Assembly: GCF_025398255.1 (NCBI RefSeq)
Contig: NZ_JAODNW010000005.1
Coordinates: forward strand, 101,001 to 165,000
Direction of reading: 5' to 3'
DNA length: 64,000 bases
Source of the DNA: Chelativorans intermedius
GTDB lineage: Bacteria; Pseudomonadota; Alphaproteobacteria; Rhizobiales; Rhizobiaceae
How positions within the stretch are numbered: position 1 is the stretch's first letter; every line of letters begins with the position of its first letter. Positions 1 to 9,359 of the stretch are shown in pieces. Both the position numbers and the translations under genes were made by a program. Under the pieces are notes generated by a model. It was not told the origin of the DNA. It was given only the letters and a program-made list of their open reading frames with translations, and ran no database searches.

Positions 1-1
1 C

Positions 2-487
2 GCCTTTCTCGTCAACGACCTGACGAACCGCCGCTTCGGGCCGGCGGCCGCGCGCCGCGTGGTGCTGGTGGGCTTCGTGCTGGCCGTGATCCTGTCGGTG
101 TGGCTGGCAAGCCCGCGCATCGCGCTTGCCTCGGGCGCGGCCTTTCTCGCCGCGCAGCTTCTCGACGTGGCCATCTTCGACCGGTTGCGCCGCAGCGCCT
201 GGTGGCGGCCGCCGCTCGTCTCGACGCTGGCCGGCTCGGCGCTCGACACGGTGATCTTCTTCTCGCTGGCCTTTGCCAGCACCTTCTCCTTCCTGGATAC
301 GGCGCTGGGGCGCGAGGACGGCTCCCTGGCCTTTGCCGTGCCGCTGTTCGGCGTGGGGGCGGAGGTGCCGCTGTGGGTGTCGCTGGCGCTGGGCGATTTC
401 GCGGTCAAGCTTCTCATCGGCTTTGCCATGCTTGCGCCCTATGGCGCGCTTCTCGGCGTGCTCAAGCCGGCGGAGGCAGCGCGATAG
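2..487 (+). CDS. yhhQ: Queuosine precursor transporter (YhhQ family), 5' end missing
   Basis: The reading frame is open from the first bases, so the start lies before the window; 161 codons are visible. The first residues, AFLVNDLTNRRFGP, are the TDLTNRRFGP-type signature of the YhhQ/VUT family, inner-membrane proteins that import queuosine precursors such as preQ0 or preQ1. The remainder is mostly hydrophobic, with about five segments separated by short charged loops, as in the C-terminal part of this roughly 200-residue family. Family membership is clear; the exact substrate is inferred from the family. The last 49 bases overlap the 3' end of the convergent phytase-like gene. Confidence 0.85.
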   Translation, partial: AFLVNDLTNRRFGPAAARRVVLVGFVLAVILSVWLASPRIALASGAAFLAAQLLDVAIFDRLRRSAWWRPPLVSTLAGSALDTVIFFSLAFASTFSFLDTALGREDGSLAFAVPLFGVGAEVPLWVSLALGDFAVKLLIGFAMLAPYGALLGVLKPAEAAR

Positions 488-1509
488 GGCAGCGGCCCGC
501 CTGCCTGGTGCCCGGCCAGCCGGAACTCCAGATAGAGATTGCGCTGCAGGATGGAGTGGTTGTCATCGGAGATGAGCGAGACCATCAGCGCGCCGTCGGC
601 GCGCCGCCACACCTCCAGCCCCTCCATATTGTCGATCTGGTGGCCCATGTCGGCCTCCAGCAGCACGGGGCCGTCGGCCACGCCGCCGGGCCGGATGGTC
701 CGGCCGGCGATGCGGCGCAGCCGCATGGCGACGCCGGAGAGGACGGAGAAGCGCCGTTCGAGGAGCAGCAGGTCGCCATCCGGCAGAAAGACGCCGTCGG
801 TGATGTCATAGCCGTCGCGGCGCGCAACGGTGAAGACGCCCCCGTGCGGGCCTTCCAGAATGGCGGCGAAGACATTGCCCCGGCGGTCGATGCTGCGCTC
901 GGTGATGGCCACGCGCGCGCCGGCCAGCGCGCCTTCTTTCGGGGCATGGGCGATGGTCTCGAAGCCGCGGTTCACGCGCAGCTCGTGCGGGGGGACGAGG
1001 AAGTCCACCGTGCCGAGCCGCTCTCCCACGCCTTCGGGCGTGAGCCGGAATTCCACCAGGCGGTGGGCGCGCTCGAAACCGACGGTGGCGCGATCGTGCC
1101 GGAGCGCAAGCGCCTCGGCATCGCCGAACCACTTCTCGCCCGCCGCATTGCCTTCGGCGTCCCGGATGGGCGCCATGGAGAAGCGGGACAGGCCCTCGGG
1201 GCGGCCTTTGCCGTCGCGCAGGAGCGAACCGGAGAACCAGTAGCCGGTGTCGGTGACGCCGATGAAGCGATGGCCGCCGTCCAGGAAGCGGAAGGAGGAG
1301 AAGCCGCCGAAATGGGCTGCGCGCGCGCTCAGCTCCAGCCCGCCGACGAACTCCAGCGGGCCGAAGTGATTTTCTGCCGAGCCGATGCGGAAATGGGAGA
1401 TGGGCCGGGCCGCGACCTCGAAGGTCTCGGGTGTTGTCTCATCCGTGCGCGCGCCGGCGGCGAGAAGCGCAAGCAGCGCACAAAGGGGAACGAGAGCGGC
1501 CCGGCGCAC
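439..1509 (-). CDS. Secreted esterase-like (phytase-like family) protein
   Basis: This is a predicted periplasmic or secreted protein of about 356 residues of the phytase-like esterase family. The N-terminus (VRRAALVPLCALLALLAAGA) is a plausible signal peptide. The body carries features usual in this beta-propeller-like family: FVGGLELSA near residue 55, FIGVTDTGYWFSG near 83, and DNMEGLEVWR near 293. The GTG start at 1509 (or TTG at 1512) lies 3-6 bases past the cobT stop, with no good Shine-Dalgarno sequence, so translation is probably coupled to cobT. The last ~25 residues look like an unconserved extension and overlap the convergent transporter gene. The substrate is unknown; the family name does not prove phytase activity. 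Confidence 0.75.
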   Translation of the reverse strand: MRRAALVPLCALLALLAAGARTDETTPETFEVAARPISHFRIGSAENHFGPLEFVGGLELSARAAHFGGFSSFRFLDGGHRFIGVTDTGYWFSGSLLRDGKGRPEGLSRFSMAPIRDAEGNAAGEKWFGDAEALALRHDRATVGFERAHRLVEFRLTPEGVGERLGTVDFLVPPHELRVNRGFETIAHAPKEGALAGARVAITERSIDRRGNVFAAILEGPHGGVFTVARRDGYDITDGVFLPDGDLLLLERRFSVLSGVAMRLRRIAGRTIRPGGVADGPVLLEADMGHQIDNMEGLEVWRRADGALMVSLISDDNHSILQRNLYLEFRLAGHQAGGPLPYRAASAGLSTPRSAP

Positions 1510-1514
1510 CAACG

Positions 1515-3398
1515 TCAGCCGGCGCGGCGGCGCCGTCCGCCCCGCCGCGCGCCTTCTTCCTCGAAGAGAGCGGCAAGCTGCTCCGTCATGGCGCCGGCGA
1601 GCTCCTCCGCATCGACGATGGTGACGGCGCGGCGATAGTAGCGCGTCACATCGTGGCCGATGCCGATGGCCAGCAGTTCCACGGGCGAGCGCGTTTCGAT
1701 GAGCTCGATGACGGCGCGCAGGTGGCGCTCCAGATAGTTGCCGGGGTTGACCGACAACGTGGAATCGTCGACCGGCGCGCCATCGGAGATCATCATCAGG
1801 ATGCGGCGCTGCTCGGGGCGGGCGACCAGGCGCTGGTGCGCCCACAGAAGCGCCTCGCCGTCGATGTTTTCCTTCAGCAGCCCCTCGCGCATCATCAGCC
1901 CGAGATTGCGCCGGGCGCGCCGCCACGGCGCATCGGCGGACTTGTAGACGATGTGGCGCAGGTCGTTGAGGCGGCCCGGATTGGCGGGCCGGCCCTCCTT
2001 GAGCCACTTCTCGCGCGCCTGCCCGCCCTTCCAGGCGCGTGTCGTGAAGCCGAGGATCTCCACGCTCACGCCGCAGCGTTCCAGCGTGCGCGCCAGGATG
2101 TCGGCGCAGGCGGCCGCCACGGAGATGGGCCGGCCGCGCATGGAGCCGGAATTGTCGATAAGCAGCGTGACCACCGTATCGCGGAAATTGGTGTCGCGCT
2201 CCTGCTTGAAGGACAGCGGCTGCATCGGGTCGATGATCAGGCGGGGAAGCCGCGCGGTGTCCAGAACGCCCTCCTCCAGGTCGAAATCCCAGGAGCGGTT
2301 CTGCTGCGCCATGAGCCGGCGCTGCAGACGGTTGGCCAGTCGGCCCACCGCACCCTGCAGATGCGCGAGCTGCTTGTCGAGAAAGGCGCGCAGGCGGTCC
2401 AGCTCCTCCTCGTCGCACAGGTCTTCCGCGCTCACCACCTCGTCGAACTGGCCGGTGTAGACGCGGTAGTCGATATCGTGCACCGCCTGGTCGAAGGGGC
2501 TTTCGGGGCGGCGCGCCTCGCCCGGCGTCTCGGCGTCCAGGTCTTCCTGGTCGGAGACCTCCTCGGCGGTGGTCGCGGCGGCGTCGCTCTCGCCCGCCTC
2601 GTTCTGGTCGCCGGCGGTGTCGGCCTCCTCCGCCTCGGCGCTTTCGCCCTGGGAGTCGTCCTCGCCGCCTTCCTCGCTCGTGTCCTCGCCCTTGGGCTGG
2701 TCGCCGTCCTCCTCGCTTTCCTCGTCCTGGCCGTGCTCCTCCAGATCTTCGCCCATGTCCATGGCGCCCAGAAGCTCGCGCACGGCGCGGGCAAAGGCAC
2801 CCTGGTCCTCGATGTTGGGCAGAAGCGCGTCGAGGTTCCCGCCGGCCTTCTCTTCCACCCAGTCGCGCCACAGCGCGACGATCCGCTCGCCGCTCCTCGG
2901 CGCTGGGCGGCCGGTCAGCTTCTCGCGCACCATCAGCGCGATGGCCTCTTCGAGCGGGGCCTGCGAGCGGTCGCTCACCTCGGCCAGGTTGGCGCGGGCG
3001 AACTTGTCCTCCAGCATGGCGGCGATGTTGTCGGAGACACCCCGCATGGCGCGCGCGCCGATGGATTCCACGCGTGCCTGCTCCACTGCGTCGAAGATGG
3101 CGCGTGCCTGCTGGCCTTGTGGGGCCAGCCGGCTGTGCAGGCGTGCGTCGTGGCGGGCATGCCGCAGCGCCATGGAATCGCTGAGGCCGCGGGTGATGTG
3201 CAACGCCTCGGCGCTCGCCCGCTTCGGCAATTCGGGCAGGCGCATGCGATTGCCGGCGAGGCCCGGCCGATCCTTGGAGAAGGCAACCTCCAGCTCATGG
3301 TCGCCGGCAATGGCGCGCGTGCAGACCGTCACGGCGCGCTTGAAGGGGTCGAGCGGCGCCTCCTGGGGCTGTCCGGGCTTGCGGTTGGTCTGGCTCAC
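1515..3398 (-). CDS. cobT: Cobaltochelatase subunit CobT
   Basis: CobT works with CobS as the AAA+/VWA helper complex for CobN, inserting cobalt into hydrogenobyrinic acid a,c-diamide in the aerobic cobalamin pathway. The 627-residue protein has the family length and order: an N-terminal alpha-helical region opening with [16 protein letters not shown], a long Asp/Glu-rich stretch around residues 215-300, and a C-terminal von Willebrand A domain with the metal-binding motif [10 protein letters not shown] (D415, S417, S419). GTG at 3398 is chosen because it gives the family N-terminus (VSQTNRKPG) and sits 13 bases after the upstream stop; longer in-frame starts run through the previous gene. 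Cobalamin rather than another metallocofactor is the family-based inference. Confidence 0.95.
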   Translation of the reverse strand: MSQTNRKPGQPQEAPLDPFKRAVTVCTRAIAGDHELEVAFSKDRPGLAGNRMRLPELPKRASAEALHITRGLSDSMALRHARHDARLHSRLAPQGQQARAIFDAVEQARVESIGARAMRGVSDNIAAMLEDKFARANLAEVSDRSQAPLEEAIALMVREKLTGRPAPRSGERIVALWRDWVEEKAGGNLDALLPNIEDQGAFARAVRELLGAMDMGEDLEEHGQDEESEEDGDQPKGEDTSEEGGEDDSQGESAEAEEADTAGDQNEAGESDAAATTAEEVSDQEDLDAETPGEARRPESPFDQAVHDIDYRVYTGQFDEVVSAEDLCDEEELDRLRAFLDKQLAHLQGAVGRLANRLQRRLMAQQNRSWDFDLEEGVLDTARLPRLIIDPMQPLSFKQERDTNFRDTVVTLLIDNSGSMRGRPISVAAACADILARTLERCGVSVEILGFTTRAWKGGQAREKWLKEGRPANPGRLNDLRHIVYKSADAPWRRARRNLGLMMREGLLKENIDGEALLWAHQRLVARPEQRRILMMISDGAPVDDSTLSVNPGNYLERHLRAVIELIETRSPVELLAIGIGHDVTRYYRRAVTIVDAEELAGAMTEQLAALFEEEGARRGGRRRRAG

Positions 3399-3411
3399 AC
3401 GAATGCGTCCC

Positions 3412-3759
3412 CTATTTCGCGCGGCCGTCGTAGCGGGTGGTCTGAAGGCCGTCGGGATCGACGCCTTCGAGGCAGCGCACATTGACGGCCACCATCCTCG
3501 TGCCGTCCGGCATCCGACCACGGGCGAAGGATTCCATTCCGCAGGTGGAACAGAAGAGATGCTGGATGGTCTTCGTGTTGAAGCGGTATTCCGTCAGCTT
3601 CTCCTCGCCCGTCTTCAGCGTGAAGTTATCCGCCGGGGTGAAGACCAGGATGCTGCCGCGGCGCGAGCAGTAGGAGCAGTTGCAGGTGATCGGTCTGGAA
3701 AGGTCCAGATCCGCCTCGAAGCGCACGGCCCCGCAGTGGCAGCTGCCCTCATAGTGCAT
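3412..3759 (-). CDS. GFA-family (glutathione-dependent formaldehyde-activating-like) zinc protein
   Basis: This 115-residue protein has the full GFA fold cysteine set: CHCG (C7, C9), CNCSYC (C26, C28, C31) and FCSTCG (C70, C73). These normally bind one structural and one catalytic zinc. The prototype, Gfa of Paracoccus, was described as catalysing S-hydroxymethylglutathione formation, but most homologues have no proven substrate. A GGGAGAG sequence directly precedes the ATG. The gene sits between cobS and cobT on the same strand with 13-15 base gaps, so it is probably co-transcribed with them, although no role in cobalamin synthesis is known for this family. Confidence 0.88.
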   Translation of the reverse strand: MHYEGSCHCGAVRFEADLDLSRPITCNCSYCSRRGSILVFTPADNFTLKTGEEKLTEYRFNTKTIQHLFCSTCGMESFARGRMPDGTRMVAVNVRCLEGVDPDGLQTTRYDGRAK

Positions 3760-3774
3760 CCTACTCTCCCAAGG

Positions 3775-4761
3775 CTAGCTCAGCACAACATTGGCCGCCG
3801 ATTCCGGCAGCTCCTCGCCGAAGGCGCGCTGGTAGAACTCGGCCACCACCGCCCGCTCCAGCTCGTCGCACTTGTTCAGGAAGGTGAGCCGGAAGGCAAA
3901 GCCGACATCGCCGAAGATCTCGGCATTCTCCGCCCACATGATGACGGTGCGCGGGCTCATGACGGTGGACAGGTCCCCGTTCATGAAGGCCGAGCGCGTC
4001 ATGTCGGCGACGCGCACCATGCGGCCGACGATCTCCCGGCCTTCCGCGTTCTGGTAGTGCTTGGCCTTGGCCTGGACGATCGCCACCTCCTCGTCATGCG
4101 GCAGATAGTTGAGCGTCGTGACGATGGACCAGCGGTCCATCTGCGCCTGGTTGATCTGCTGCGTGCCGTGGTAGAGACCGGTGGTATCGCCAAGCCCCAC
4201 CGTGTTGGCCGTCGCAAAAAGGCGGAAGGCGGGATGCGGGCGGATCACACGGCTCTGGTCGAGCAGGGTCAGCCGGCCCGAGGATTCCAGCACCCGCTGG
4301 ATGACGAACATCACGTCCGGGCGGCCGGCGTCATACTCGTCGAAGACGAGGGCCACATTGTGCTGGTAGGCCCAGGGCAGGATGCCGTCGCGGAACTCCG
4401 TGACCTGCTTGCCCTCCTTCACCACGATGGCATCCTTGCCGACGAGGTCGATGCGGCTGACATGGCTGTCCAGATTGATGCGCACGCAGGGCCAGTTCAG
4501 CCGTGCGGCCACCTGCTCGATGTGGGTCGACTTGCCGGTGCCGTGGTAGCCGGAAACCATCACGCGGCGGTTGTAGGCAAAGCCGGCGAGGATGGCGAGC
4601 GTGGTCTGCTTGTCGAACAGATAGTCGGGATCGACATCCGGCACGTGGGCGTCGGCCACCGCGTAGGCGGGCACCACCATGTCGGAGTCGAAGCCGAAGG
4701 TCTCCTTCACCGAAACCGTGGTATCGGGCAGGTTGGCAATATCGCGGTCGATCTTGTTCAT
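3775..4761 (-). CDS. cobS: Cobaltochelatase subunit CobS
   Basis: CobS is the AAA+ ATPase that partners CobT and drives cobalt insertion by CobN. The 328-residue protein begins [20 protein letters not shown], closely matching the family start. It has a Walker A motif GYHGTGKS (71-78), Walker [11 protein letters not shown], and the sensor region [12 protein letters not shown]. Two adjacent ATG codons (4764 and 4761) follow GGAGGT directly. The second gives the better ribosome-binding spacing and the usual N-terminus, so it is annotated; the difference is one Met. The J-domain gene ends upstream of it on the same strand... in order J-domain, cobS, GFA, cobT, with short gaps suggesting one operon. 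Confidence 0.95.
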   Translation of the reverse strand: MNKIDRDIANLPDTTVSVKETFGFDSDMVVPAYAVADAHVPDVDPDYLFDKQTTLAILAGFAYNRRVMVSGYHGTGKSTHIEQVAARLNWPCVRINLDSHVSRIDLVGKDAIVVKEGKQVTEFRDGILPWAYQHNVALVFDEYDAGRPDVMFVIQRVLESSGRLTLLDQSRVIRPHPAFRLFATANTVGLGDTTGLYHGTQQINQAQMDRWSIVTTLNYLPHDEEVAIVQAKAKHYQNAEGREIVGRMVRVADMTRSAFMNGDLSTVMSPRTVIMWAENAEIFGDVGFAFRLTFLNKCDELERAVVAEFYQRAFGEELPESAANVVLS

Positions 4762-4838
4762 CATACCTCCAGCGCGCGCGGAGGGCATATGCCGCGCCGC
4801 TTGTCTTCTCAACGGGGGCCTCTTAGCAGAGACCGGGG

Positions 4839-5459
4839 TTAACAGAAACCCGCCTGCTTCAGGAGCCGGTAAGCTTGAAGCACCTCGCGCAGGCGCGCCT
4901 CGGAACCCCTGTCGCCGCCATTCGCATCGGGATGGTGGCGCTTCACGAGCGTTTTATACCGTGCCTTTATATCGGCGCCAGTCGCTTTCGCGTCCAGGCC
5001 CAGCGTTTCCAGCGCCTTGGCCTCAAGCGGCCTGAGCCTGCGCACATGGGCGTTGCGCGTCTCCGCCCGCTCGCCGCCGAACAGGTTGAAGGGGTCGCCC
5101 AGGCGCCGGTAGTAGGCGGCGTGGCCCGAGCGGAACGGCGCGAAATCGGCGGCCGGCCGTCCGCTGCCGATGGAGCCTACCTTCCAGGTCGGCCGATGGC
5201 CGGTCAGCGCCTCTTTCTGGAAGCGCGCGATCTCGGAATCCTTCAGGCCGGAGAAGTAGTTGTAATTCTTGTTGTATTGGCGCACGTGCTCGAAGCAGAA
5301 GCGAAAATACTCCCCCTCCCGATGCCGGCCGACGGGGGCGCGGTGCAGGCCCGGCTGGTCGCACCCGTCCCACTGGCAGCGCGGCGCATGCGCGTCGGCC
5401 TCCGGCTTGCGGTCCGGGCGGATGCGGATCTTCTCGAAATATTTCGAGTTCGGTTTCAT
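4839..5459 (-). CDS. J-domain (DnaJ-like) protein with cysteine-containing N-terminal region
   Basis: This 206-residue protein carries a C-terminal J domain (about residues 145-206) with the HPD tripeptide in [10 protein letters not shown], the element that stimulates Hsp70/DnaK ATPase activity. The N-terminal half holds cysteines and histidines ([10 protein letters not shown], then FCFEH) that could bind a metal, followed by the aromatic segment [12 protein letters not shown]. There is no G/F-rich region or DnaJ zinc finger, so it is a specialised co-chaperone rather than DnaJ. The arrangement upstream of cobS and near bolA is common in Hyphomicrobiales. The client is unknown. Confidence 0.85.
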   Translation of the reverse strand: MKPNSKYFEKIRIRPDRKPEADAHAPRCQWDGCDQPGLHRAPVGRHREGEYFRFCFEHVRQYNKNYNYFSGLKDSEIARFQKEALTGHRPTWKVGSIGSGRPAADFAPFRSGHAAYYRRLGDPFNLFGGERAETRNAHVRRLRPLEAKALETLGLDAKATGADIKARYKTLVKRHHPDANGGDRGSEARLREVLQAYRLLKQAGFC

Positions 5460-5489
5460 TCCTGACCTTGCAACGGCAAATCAGAGGGG

Positions 5490-5517
5490 ATTATCGCGGT
5501 TGAGCGCTGCGAAACAA
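5490..5517 (-). promoter_or_regulatory. Candidate sigma-70 type promoter for the J-domain/cob cluster
   Basis: Read leftward, TTGTTT (5517-5512) is followed after 16 bases by GATAAT (5495-5490), which matches the -10 consensus at five of six positions. The ATG of the J-domain gene lies about 30 bases downstream. It is the only such pair I see in the gap between this gene and the DUF2442 gene. The -35 match is weak. Confidence 0.4.
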
Positions 5518-5627
5518 GAATTGACTTTTTGCGGGGAATGGACCTAGCGGCGGTCTGGGGGCGGTTTCCAACGTTCGCGGGAGGTGCAGGAGGACAAACC
5601 TTATCCTTGCGGCCACTCCGGACCCCC

Positions 5628-6041
5628 TTATTCATTCATCGTCTTGCGCGGTCTCCCGCCGCTGCGTCCGTTCTTCCGCGATGCAGCAACCTTTGCCGCG
5701 CTGCGTGAGCGGCCACCGAGGGTGCCCATCTGCTGAGCCATCCAGCGTTTCGAGCCGAAGACGCCCTGCAAGAGGCCCGGCACATATACGTCTGCATCCA
5801 GCTTTGGCCAGTGCAGGCCAAGACCGCTCGGGCTGATCTCGATCTCGGACAATTCCTCCGCCGTTGCATCGGACAGTCCCTCGACCAGGTGTACGGGCAC
5901 GGCGATCTGAACGCCGGTGTTGAGGCTCACCAGGATACGCGCGGCGCGCTTTTCATAGCGGGCGGCAACGGCATAGCCAGCATCTCGGTGCGCCTGCATG
6001 CGCGCCTCGGCTCGCTCGAATTCTCGTTCAGTAACGGCCAT
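5628..6041 (-). CDS. DUF2442-domain protein, putative partner or antitoxin of DUF4160
   Basis: This 137-residue protein has a DUF2442 domain over roughly residues 35-90, ending in SPSGLGLHWPKLDADVYVPG, a characteristic motif of the family. A basic tail follows, RSRSAAKVAASRKNGRSGGRPRK, whose GGRPRK resembles an AT-hook and could bind DNA. The start overlaps the end of the DUF4160 gene by 14 bases and has GGAG eight bases upstream, so the two are translationally coupled. The pair recurs as neighbours in many bacteria and has toxin-antitoxin-like organisation, but I know of no established function. Base composition is visibly less G+C-rich than the flanking genes, consistent with acquisition. 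Confidence 0.8.
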   Translation of the reverse strand: MAVTEREFERAEARMQAHRDAGYAVAARYEKRAARILVSLNTGVQIAVPVHLVEGLSDATAEELSEIEISPSGLGLHWPKLDADVYVPGLLQGVFGSKRWMAQQMGTLGGRSRSAAKVAASRKNGRSGGRPRKTMNE

Positions 6042-6276
6042 GGATTTTGCTCCATTCCTCGCACAAGGTGCCCAGGACAGCCGCAACAGCCTCTTTGAGG
6101 CGCCCCACTTCGGACCGGTTGAATCCGAAACTCTCACGCAATTCAGGCGGCCCATCGGGACAATTCAGGACGAACACCGCCTCTCCGTCCGCTCCCTTGA
6201 GGTGAACGTGCGCGGGGCGATGATCGTTCGGATAGATGACCACGCGCAGGCCATCGAAGCGATGAACGGTCGGCAT
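6028..6276 (-). CDS. DUF4160-domain protein, putative toxin-like partner of DUF2442
   Basis: This 82-residue protein is a complete DUF4160 domain: MPTVHRFDGLRVVIYPNDHR at the start, then the PAHVHLKG motif with conserved histidines, a short EAVFVLN strand, and a C-terminal helix ending LCEEWSKIHGRY. It is the upstream gene of an overlapping pair with the DUF2442 gene. No enzyme activity is known to me for the family; the small size, coupling to a basic-tailed partner and an operator-like palindrome in the promoter are toxin-antitoxin-like traits only. It interrupts what is otherwise a J-domain/bolA neighbourhood. Confidence 0.8.
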   Translation of the reverse strand: MPTVHRFDGLRVVIYPNDHRPAHVHLKGADGEAVFVLNCPDGPPELRESFGFNRSEVGRLKEAVAAVLGTLCEEWSKIHGRY

Positions 6277-6287
6277 GCACCTAATTC

Positions 6288-6313
6288 AATATAGCAAAAC
6301 CCAAGCGCTTGGG
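6288..6313 (-). promoter_or_regulatory. Promoter region of DUF4160-DUF2442 with a perfect 14-bp palindrome
   Basis: CCCAAGCGCTTGGG (6300-6313) is a perfect palindrome. On the leftward strand it is followed by TATATT (6293-6288), a good -10 hexamer, which ends 11 bases before the DUF4160 ATG. The palindrome therefore occupies the presumed spacer and -35 zone, where a repressor would block transcription. The transcript would be nearly leaderless. No convincing -35 is seen. Autoregulation by the gene pair is an inference. Confidence 0.5.
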
Positions 6314-6497
6314 AAAGGGCTGCTCCGGCGTGGGGTGGCATCGACATGGACGGAGCGGCTCTTTCCAAGACAATGTCTGCACCACGAGACCCACAATCCC
6401 GAGAACCGGCGCGATGGCAGGTCCCAGAAGAATGCTCCCGCACCGGATGCACGAGGTCTGCAGGTCCTGGTTCTCCCGCATATCTCGGAGATTATGG

Positions 6498-6525
6498 TTG
6501 ACCCGTCCCTGACAGCCATTATGCC
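6498..6525 (+). promoter_or_regulatory. Weak candidate promoter for bolA
   Basis: TTGACC (6498-6503) is followed after 16 bases by TATGCC (6520-6525). The -35 is good and the -10 poor. It lies about 50 bases before the bolA start. The rest of the 296-base gap between DUF4160 and bolA holds no gene I can support and is less G+C-rich than its surroundings; it may contain remnants of the insertion. Confidence 0.3.
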
Positions 6526-6572
6526 AAAAAGGCTCATGCCGGAACTCACCCATATGGTGCCAGGAGGCCCGA

Positions 6573-6875
6573 TTGTCCATACAGTCCGCCATCGAAACCA
6601 AGCTCCGGCAAGCCTTCTCGCCCGAACGGCTTGCCGTCATCAACGAAAGCCACCTGCATGCCGGCCATCACCATCGCGAGGGCGGGCGCGAGGAAACCTT
6701 TGACGGCGCGGGGGAGACGCATTTCCGCGTGCGCATCGTCAGCGCCGCCTTCGCCGGGATGAGCCGGCTGGAGCGGCACCGCGCGGTGAACGCGGCGCTG
6801 GCCGAGGAACTGCGGGCCGGTGTGCACGCGCTGGCCGTCGAGCCGGCGGCGCCGGGAGAGCCCATCCGTTGGTGA
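6573..6875 (+). CDS. bolA: BolA family protein
   Basis: BolA-like proteins bind [2Fe-2S] clusters with monothiol glutaredoxins and act in iron sensing or Fe-S trafficking; some also act as transcription regulators. The 100-residue product shows the family signature INESHLHAGHHH, then FRVRIVSAAFAGMSRLERHRAV and the C-terminal AGVHALAVE segment. The start is TTG, preceded by AGGAGG at good spacing (CAGGAGGCCCGA), and gives the normal N-terminus SIQSAIETKL. The 3' end is followed by a short gap to the convergent CorC-like gene. Confidence 0.92.
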   Translation: MSIQSAIETKLRQAFSPERLAVINESHLHAGHHHREGGREETFDGAGETHFRVRIVSAAFAGMSRLERHRAVNAALAEELRAGVHALAVEPAAPGEPIRW

Positions 6876-6945
6876 AGGCTGCGCCGTGCCCCGCCGGCAT
6901 CCGCCGATCAGAGGCGAAAGGCGGCGCGGATCGTCACAACCCCGG

Positions 6946-8238
6946 TCATTGACGGGGGCTCGCCGCCTCCTCCTCCACCGCCGGCTTGATGCGGATGCGG
7001 GTGATGCGGTTCTTCTCCCGCTTCATGATGATGAAGCGCTTGCCGAAGAAGGTGAAAGCCTGCTTCTCCTCGGGAATGGTCTGGGTCTCGTGGATGACGA
7101 GACCGGCAATGGTCGTCGCTTCGTCGTCCGGCAGGTCCCAGTCGAGCGCGCGGTTGAGGTCCCGGATGGGCACCGAGCCTTCCACCACCACCGAGCCGTC
7201 GGCCTCCTGCTTCACGCCCTGCATCTCCACGTCGTGTTCGTCGGCGATGTCTCCGACGATCTCCTCGATGATGTCTTCCAGGGTCACCAGCCCTTCCACC
7301 TCGCCATATTCGTCGACGACGATGGCAATGTGCGCCTTGCGGCGCAGGAAGGCGTTGAGCTGGTCCTGAAGCGTCGTGGTGTCGGGCACGAACCAGGGCT
7401 TGGAGGCCACCTTCATGATGTCGATGCGGCTGGCGTCGTGGTCGACGTCGTAGAGGGCGCGCAGAAGGTCCTTGGCGTGGACGACGCCGACGATGTTCTC
7501 CGTCGTGCCGCGCCACAGGGGCAGGCGGGTATAGGGGCTCTTGAGGATCTCGCGCACCACCACTTCCGGCGGGTCGTCGGCGTTGATGGAGCGCATGTTG
7601 GTGCGGTGGATCATCACGTCGGAGACTTCCAGCTCGTGCAGGTCCAGAAGGCCGCCCATGCGGTCGCGGTCCTGCTTGACCACGGCGCCCTCGCGGTGCA
7701 GCACCTCGACGGTGCCGCGCAGCTCCTCGTGGGCCGAGAGCTGGAAGGTGTCGCGCGACAGGTTGACGCCGAAAATGGCAAGCAGCAGGCGCACGATGGC
7801 GTTTGCCGCCGAAGACAGCGCGCCGAAGAGCAGAACCACCAGCCGCGCGAAGGGCGAGACGAACAGCGAGAAGCGTTCCGGCCGCGACAGCGCCAGCGAC
7901 TTGGGCAGGATCTCTGCGAAGATGACAAGCAGGACCGTCATCATCAGGGTGGCGTAGAAGACGCCCGCCTCGCCGAACAGCGTCAGAAACAGGCTGGTGG
8001 CCAGCGCGGAGGAAAGGATGTTGACCAGGTTGTTGCCGATGAGGAGCGCGCCCACCAGCCGGTTGCGCCGCTCCACCAGCTGCGCGACGACGCCGGCACG
8101 GCTGTCGCCGGCGCGCTCCAGCGTGTGCAGGCGGGCGCGCGAAATGGCGGTCATGCCCGTCTCCGTGCCGGAGAACAGGAAGGACAGGACGATCAGCACC
8201 AGGACGGCGCCAGCGGTGATCACGATCTCCGCGTTCAT
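6946..8238 (-). CDS. CNNM/CorC-type membrane protein with CBS domains (hemolysin family)
   Basis: This 430-residue protein has the CorC/YfjD order: an N-terminal DUF21 (CNNM) transmembrane domain of three to four helices (residues 5-185, with [14 protein letters not shown]), a CBS pair over about 205-330 ([13 protein letters not shown], then [25 protein letters not shown], split here by domain), and a C-terminal CorC_HlyC domain. The family is linked to magnesium or cobalt export or homeostasis, and the hemolysin name is historical. The ATG overlaps the aroB stop in ATGA, so it is translated with aroK-aroB. Confidence 0.9.
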   Translation of the reverse strand: MNAEIVITAGAVLVLIVLSFLFSGTETGMTAISRARLHTLERAGDSRAGVVAQLVERRNRLVGALLIGNNLVNILSSALATSLFLTLFGEAGVFYATLMMTVLLVIFAEILPKSLALSRPERFSLFVSPFARLVVLLFGALSSAANAIVRLLLAIFGVNLSRDTFQLSAHEELRGTVEVLHREGAVVKQDRDRMGGLLDLHELEVSDVMIHRTNMRSINADDPPEVVVREILKSPYTRLPLWRGTTENIVGVVHAKDLLRALYDVDHDASRIDIMKVASKPWFVPDTTTLQDQLNAFLRRKAHIAIVVDEYGEVEGLVTLEDIIEEIVGDIADEHDVEMQGVKQEADGSVVVEGSVPIRDLNRALDWDLPDDEATTIAGLVIHETQTIPEEKQAFTFFGKRFIIMKREKNRITRIRIKPAVEEEAASPRQ

Positions 8239-9359
8239 TGCGGGCGACACTCCTCAAGAAAGGCGAGCACTTGCGATGCGGGCACGTCGCGGGCGATGAA
8301 GGCCCGGCCGATGCCGCGCGTGAGAATGAAGGTGAGGCTTCCGCGCGAGACCTTCTTGTCCTGCGCAATATAGGACAGCAGCGCCGCGGCGCCAGGAAGC
8401 GCACCGGGAACCTGCTCCAGCCGCGTCGGCAGGCCGACGGCGCGCAGATGCGCCTCCACGCGCTCGGCGTCGTCGGGGCTTGCCAGGTTCATGCGGGCGG
8501 AGAAGCGGTGCGCCATCGCCATGCCGATGGCCACTGCCTCGCCGTGCACCAGGCGGGCGCTGTCGTAGCCGGTGGCCGCCTCCAGCGCATGGCCGAAGGT
8601 GTGGCCGAGATTGAGCAGGGCCCGCTCGCCCGCCTCGCGCTCGTCGCGCTCGACGATCTCCGCCTTGGCGCGGCAGGAGCGGGCGATGGCCTGGGTGCGC
8701 GCCGGCCCGCCGGAGAACACCTCCCGCCAGTTGGCCTCCAGCCAGGCGAAGAAATCCGGCTGGTCGATGAGCCCGTATTTGGCCACTTCCGCATAGCCGG
8801 CCCGAAACTCGCGTTCGGGCAGCGTGTCGAGCACGCCGGTATCGGCCAGCACGAGACGCGGCTGGTGGAACACGCCGACAAGATTCTTGCCGCGGGGCGT
8901 GTTGATGCCGGTCTTTCCGCCGACGGAGGAATCCACCTGCGCCAGGAGCGATGTCGGCACCTGGACGAACTGCATGCCCCGGCGCACGATGCCGGCGGCA
9001 AAGCCCGCCAGATCGCCGACCACGCCGCCGCCGAGCGCGATCACCGCGTCGCGCCGCTCCAGCCGCGCGCCGAGCAGCGCGTCCACCGTCTGCTCCAGTG
9101 TCTCGAAGCCCTTGCTGCGCTCGCCGGGGGCCAGGGTAACGGTGGTGCTGTCGATGCCGGCCGCCCGCAGGCTCGCCTGCAGCGGGGCAAGATGACGGGC
9201 GGCGACATTCTCGTCGGTCACGATGGCGGCGCGCGCGCCGGGCAGGCGCGCGGCGATGCGCGCCCCGGCGCCGGCGATGAGGCCCTTGCCGATCAGAATG
9301 TCATAGGCGCGCTCGCCCAGCCCGACGGTAACGGTGACCGTGTCTTCCTCTTCGCTCAT
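8235..9359 (-). CDS. aroB: 3-dehydroquinate synthase
   Basis: AroB converts DAHP to 3-dehydroquinate, the second step of the shikimate pathway, in the cytoplasm using NAD and a divalent metal. The 374-residue product has the NAD-binding segment [15 protein letters not shown], the [19 protein letters not shown] motif, and the metal-ligand region [12 protein letters not shown] with HGEAVAIGM. The ATG overlaps the aroK stop by four bases, and its own stop overlaps the CorC-like start, giving a tightly coupled aroK-aroB-corC operon typical of alphaproteobacteria. Confidence 0.96.
   Translation of the reverse strand: MSEEEDTVTVTVGLGERAYDILIGKGLIAGAGARIAARLPGARAAIVTDENVAARHLAPLQASLRAAGIDSTTVTLAPGERSKGFETLEQTVDALLGARLERRDAVIALGGGVVGDLAGFAAGIVRRGMQFVQVPTSLLAQVDSSVGGKTGINTPRGKNLVGVFHQPRLVLADTGVLDTLPEREFRAGYAEVAKYGLIDQPDFFAWLEANWREVFSGGPARTQAIARSCRAKAEIVERDEREAGERALLNLGHTFGHALEAATGYDSARLVHGEAVAIGMAMAHRFSARMNLASPDDAERVEAHLRAVGLPTRLEQVPGALPGAAALLSYIAQDKKVSRGSLTFILTRGIGRAFIARDVPASQVLAFLEECRPQ

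Noticed and set aside
5521..5540. TTGACT on the plus strand as a promoter
   Set aside because: It would run toward the DUF2442 3' end, with no plus-strand gene downstream and no -10 element.
6281..6643. Possible 120-codon gene between DUF4160 and bolA
   Set aside because: It overlaps the bolA start on the other strand, covers the DUF4160 promoter and has no recognisable family.
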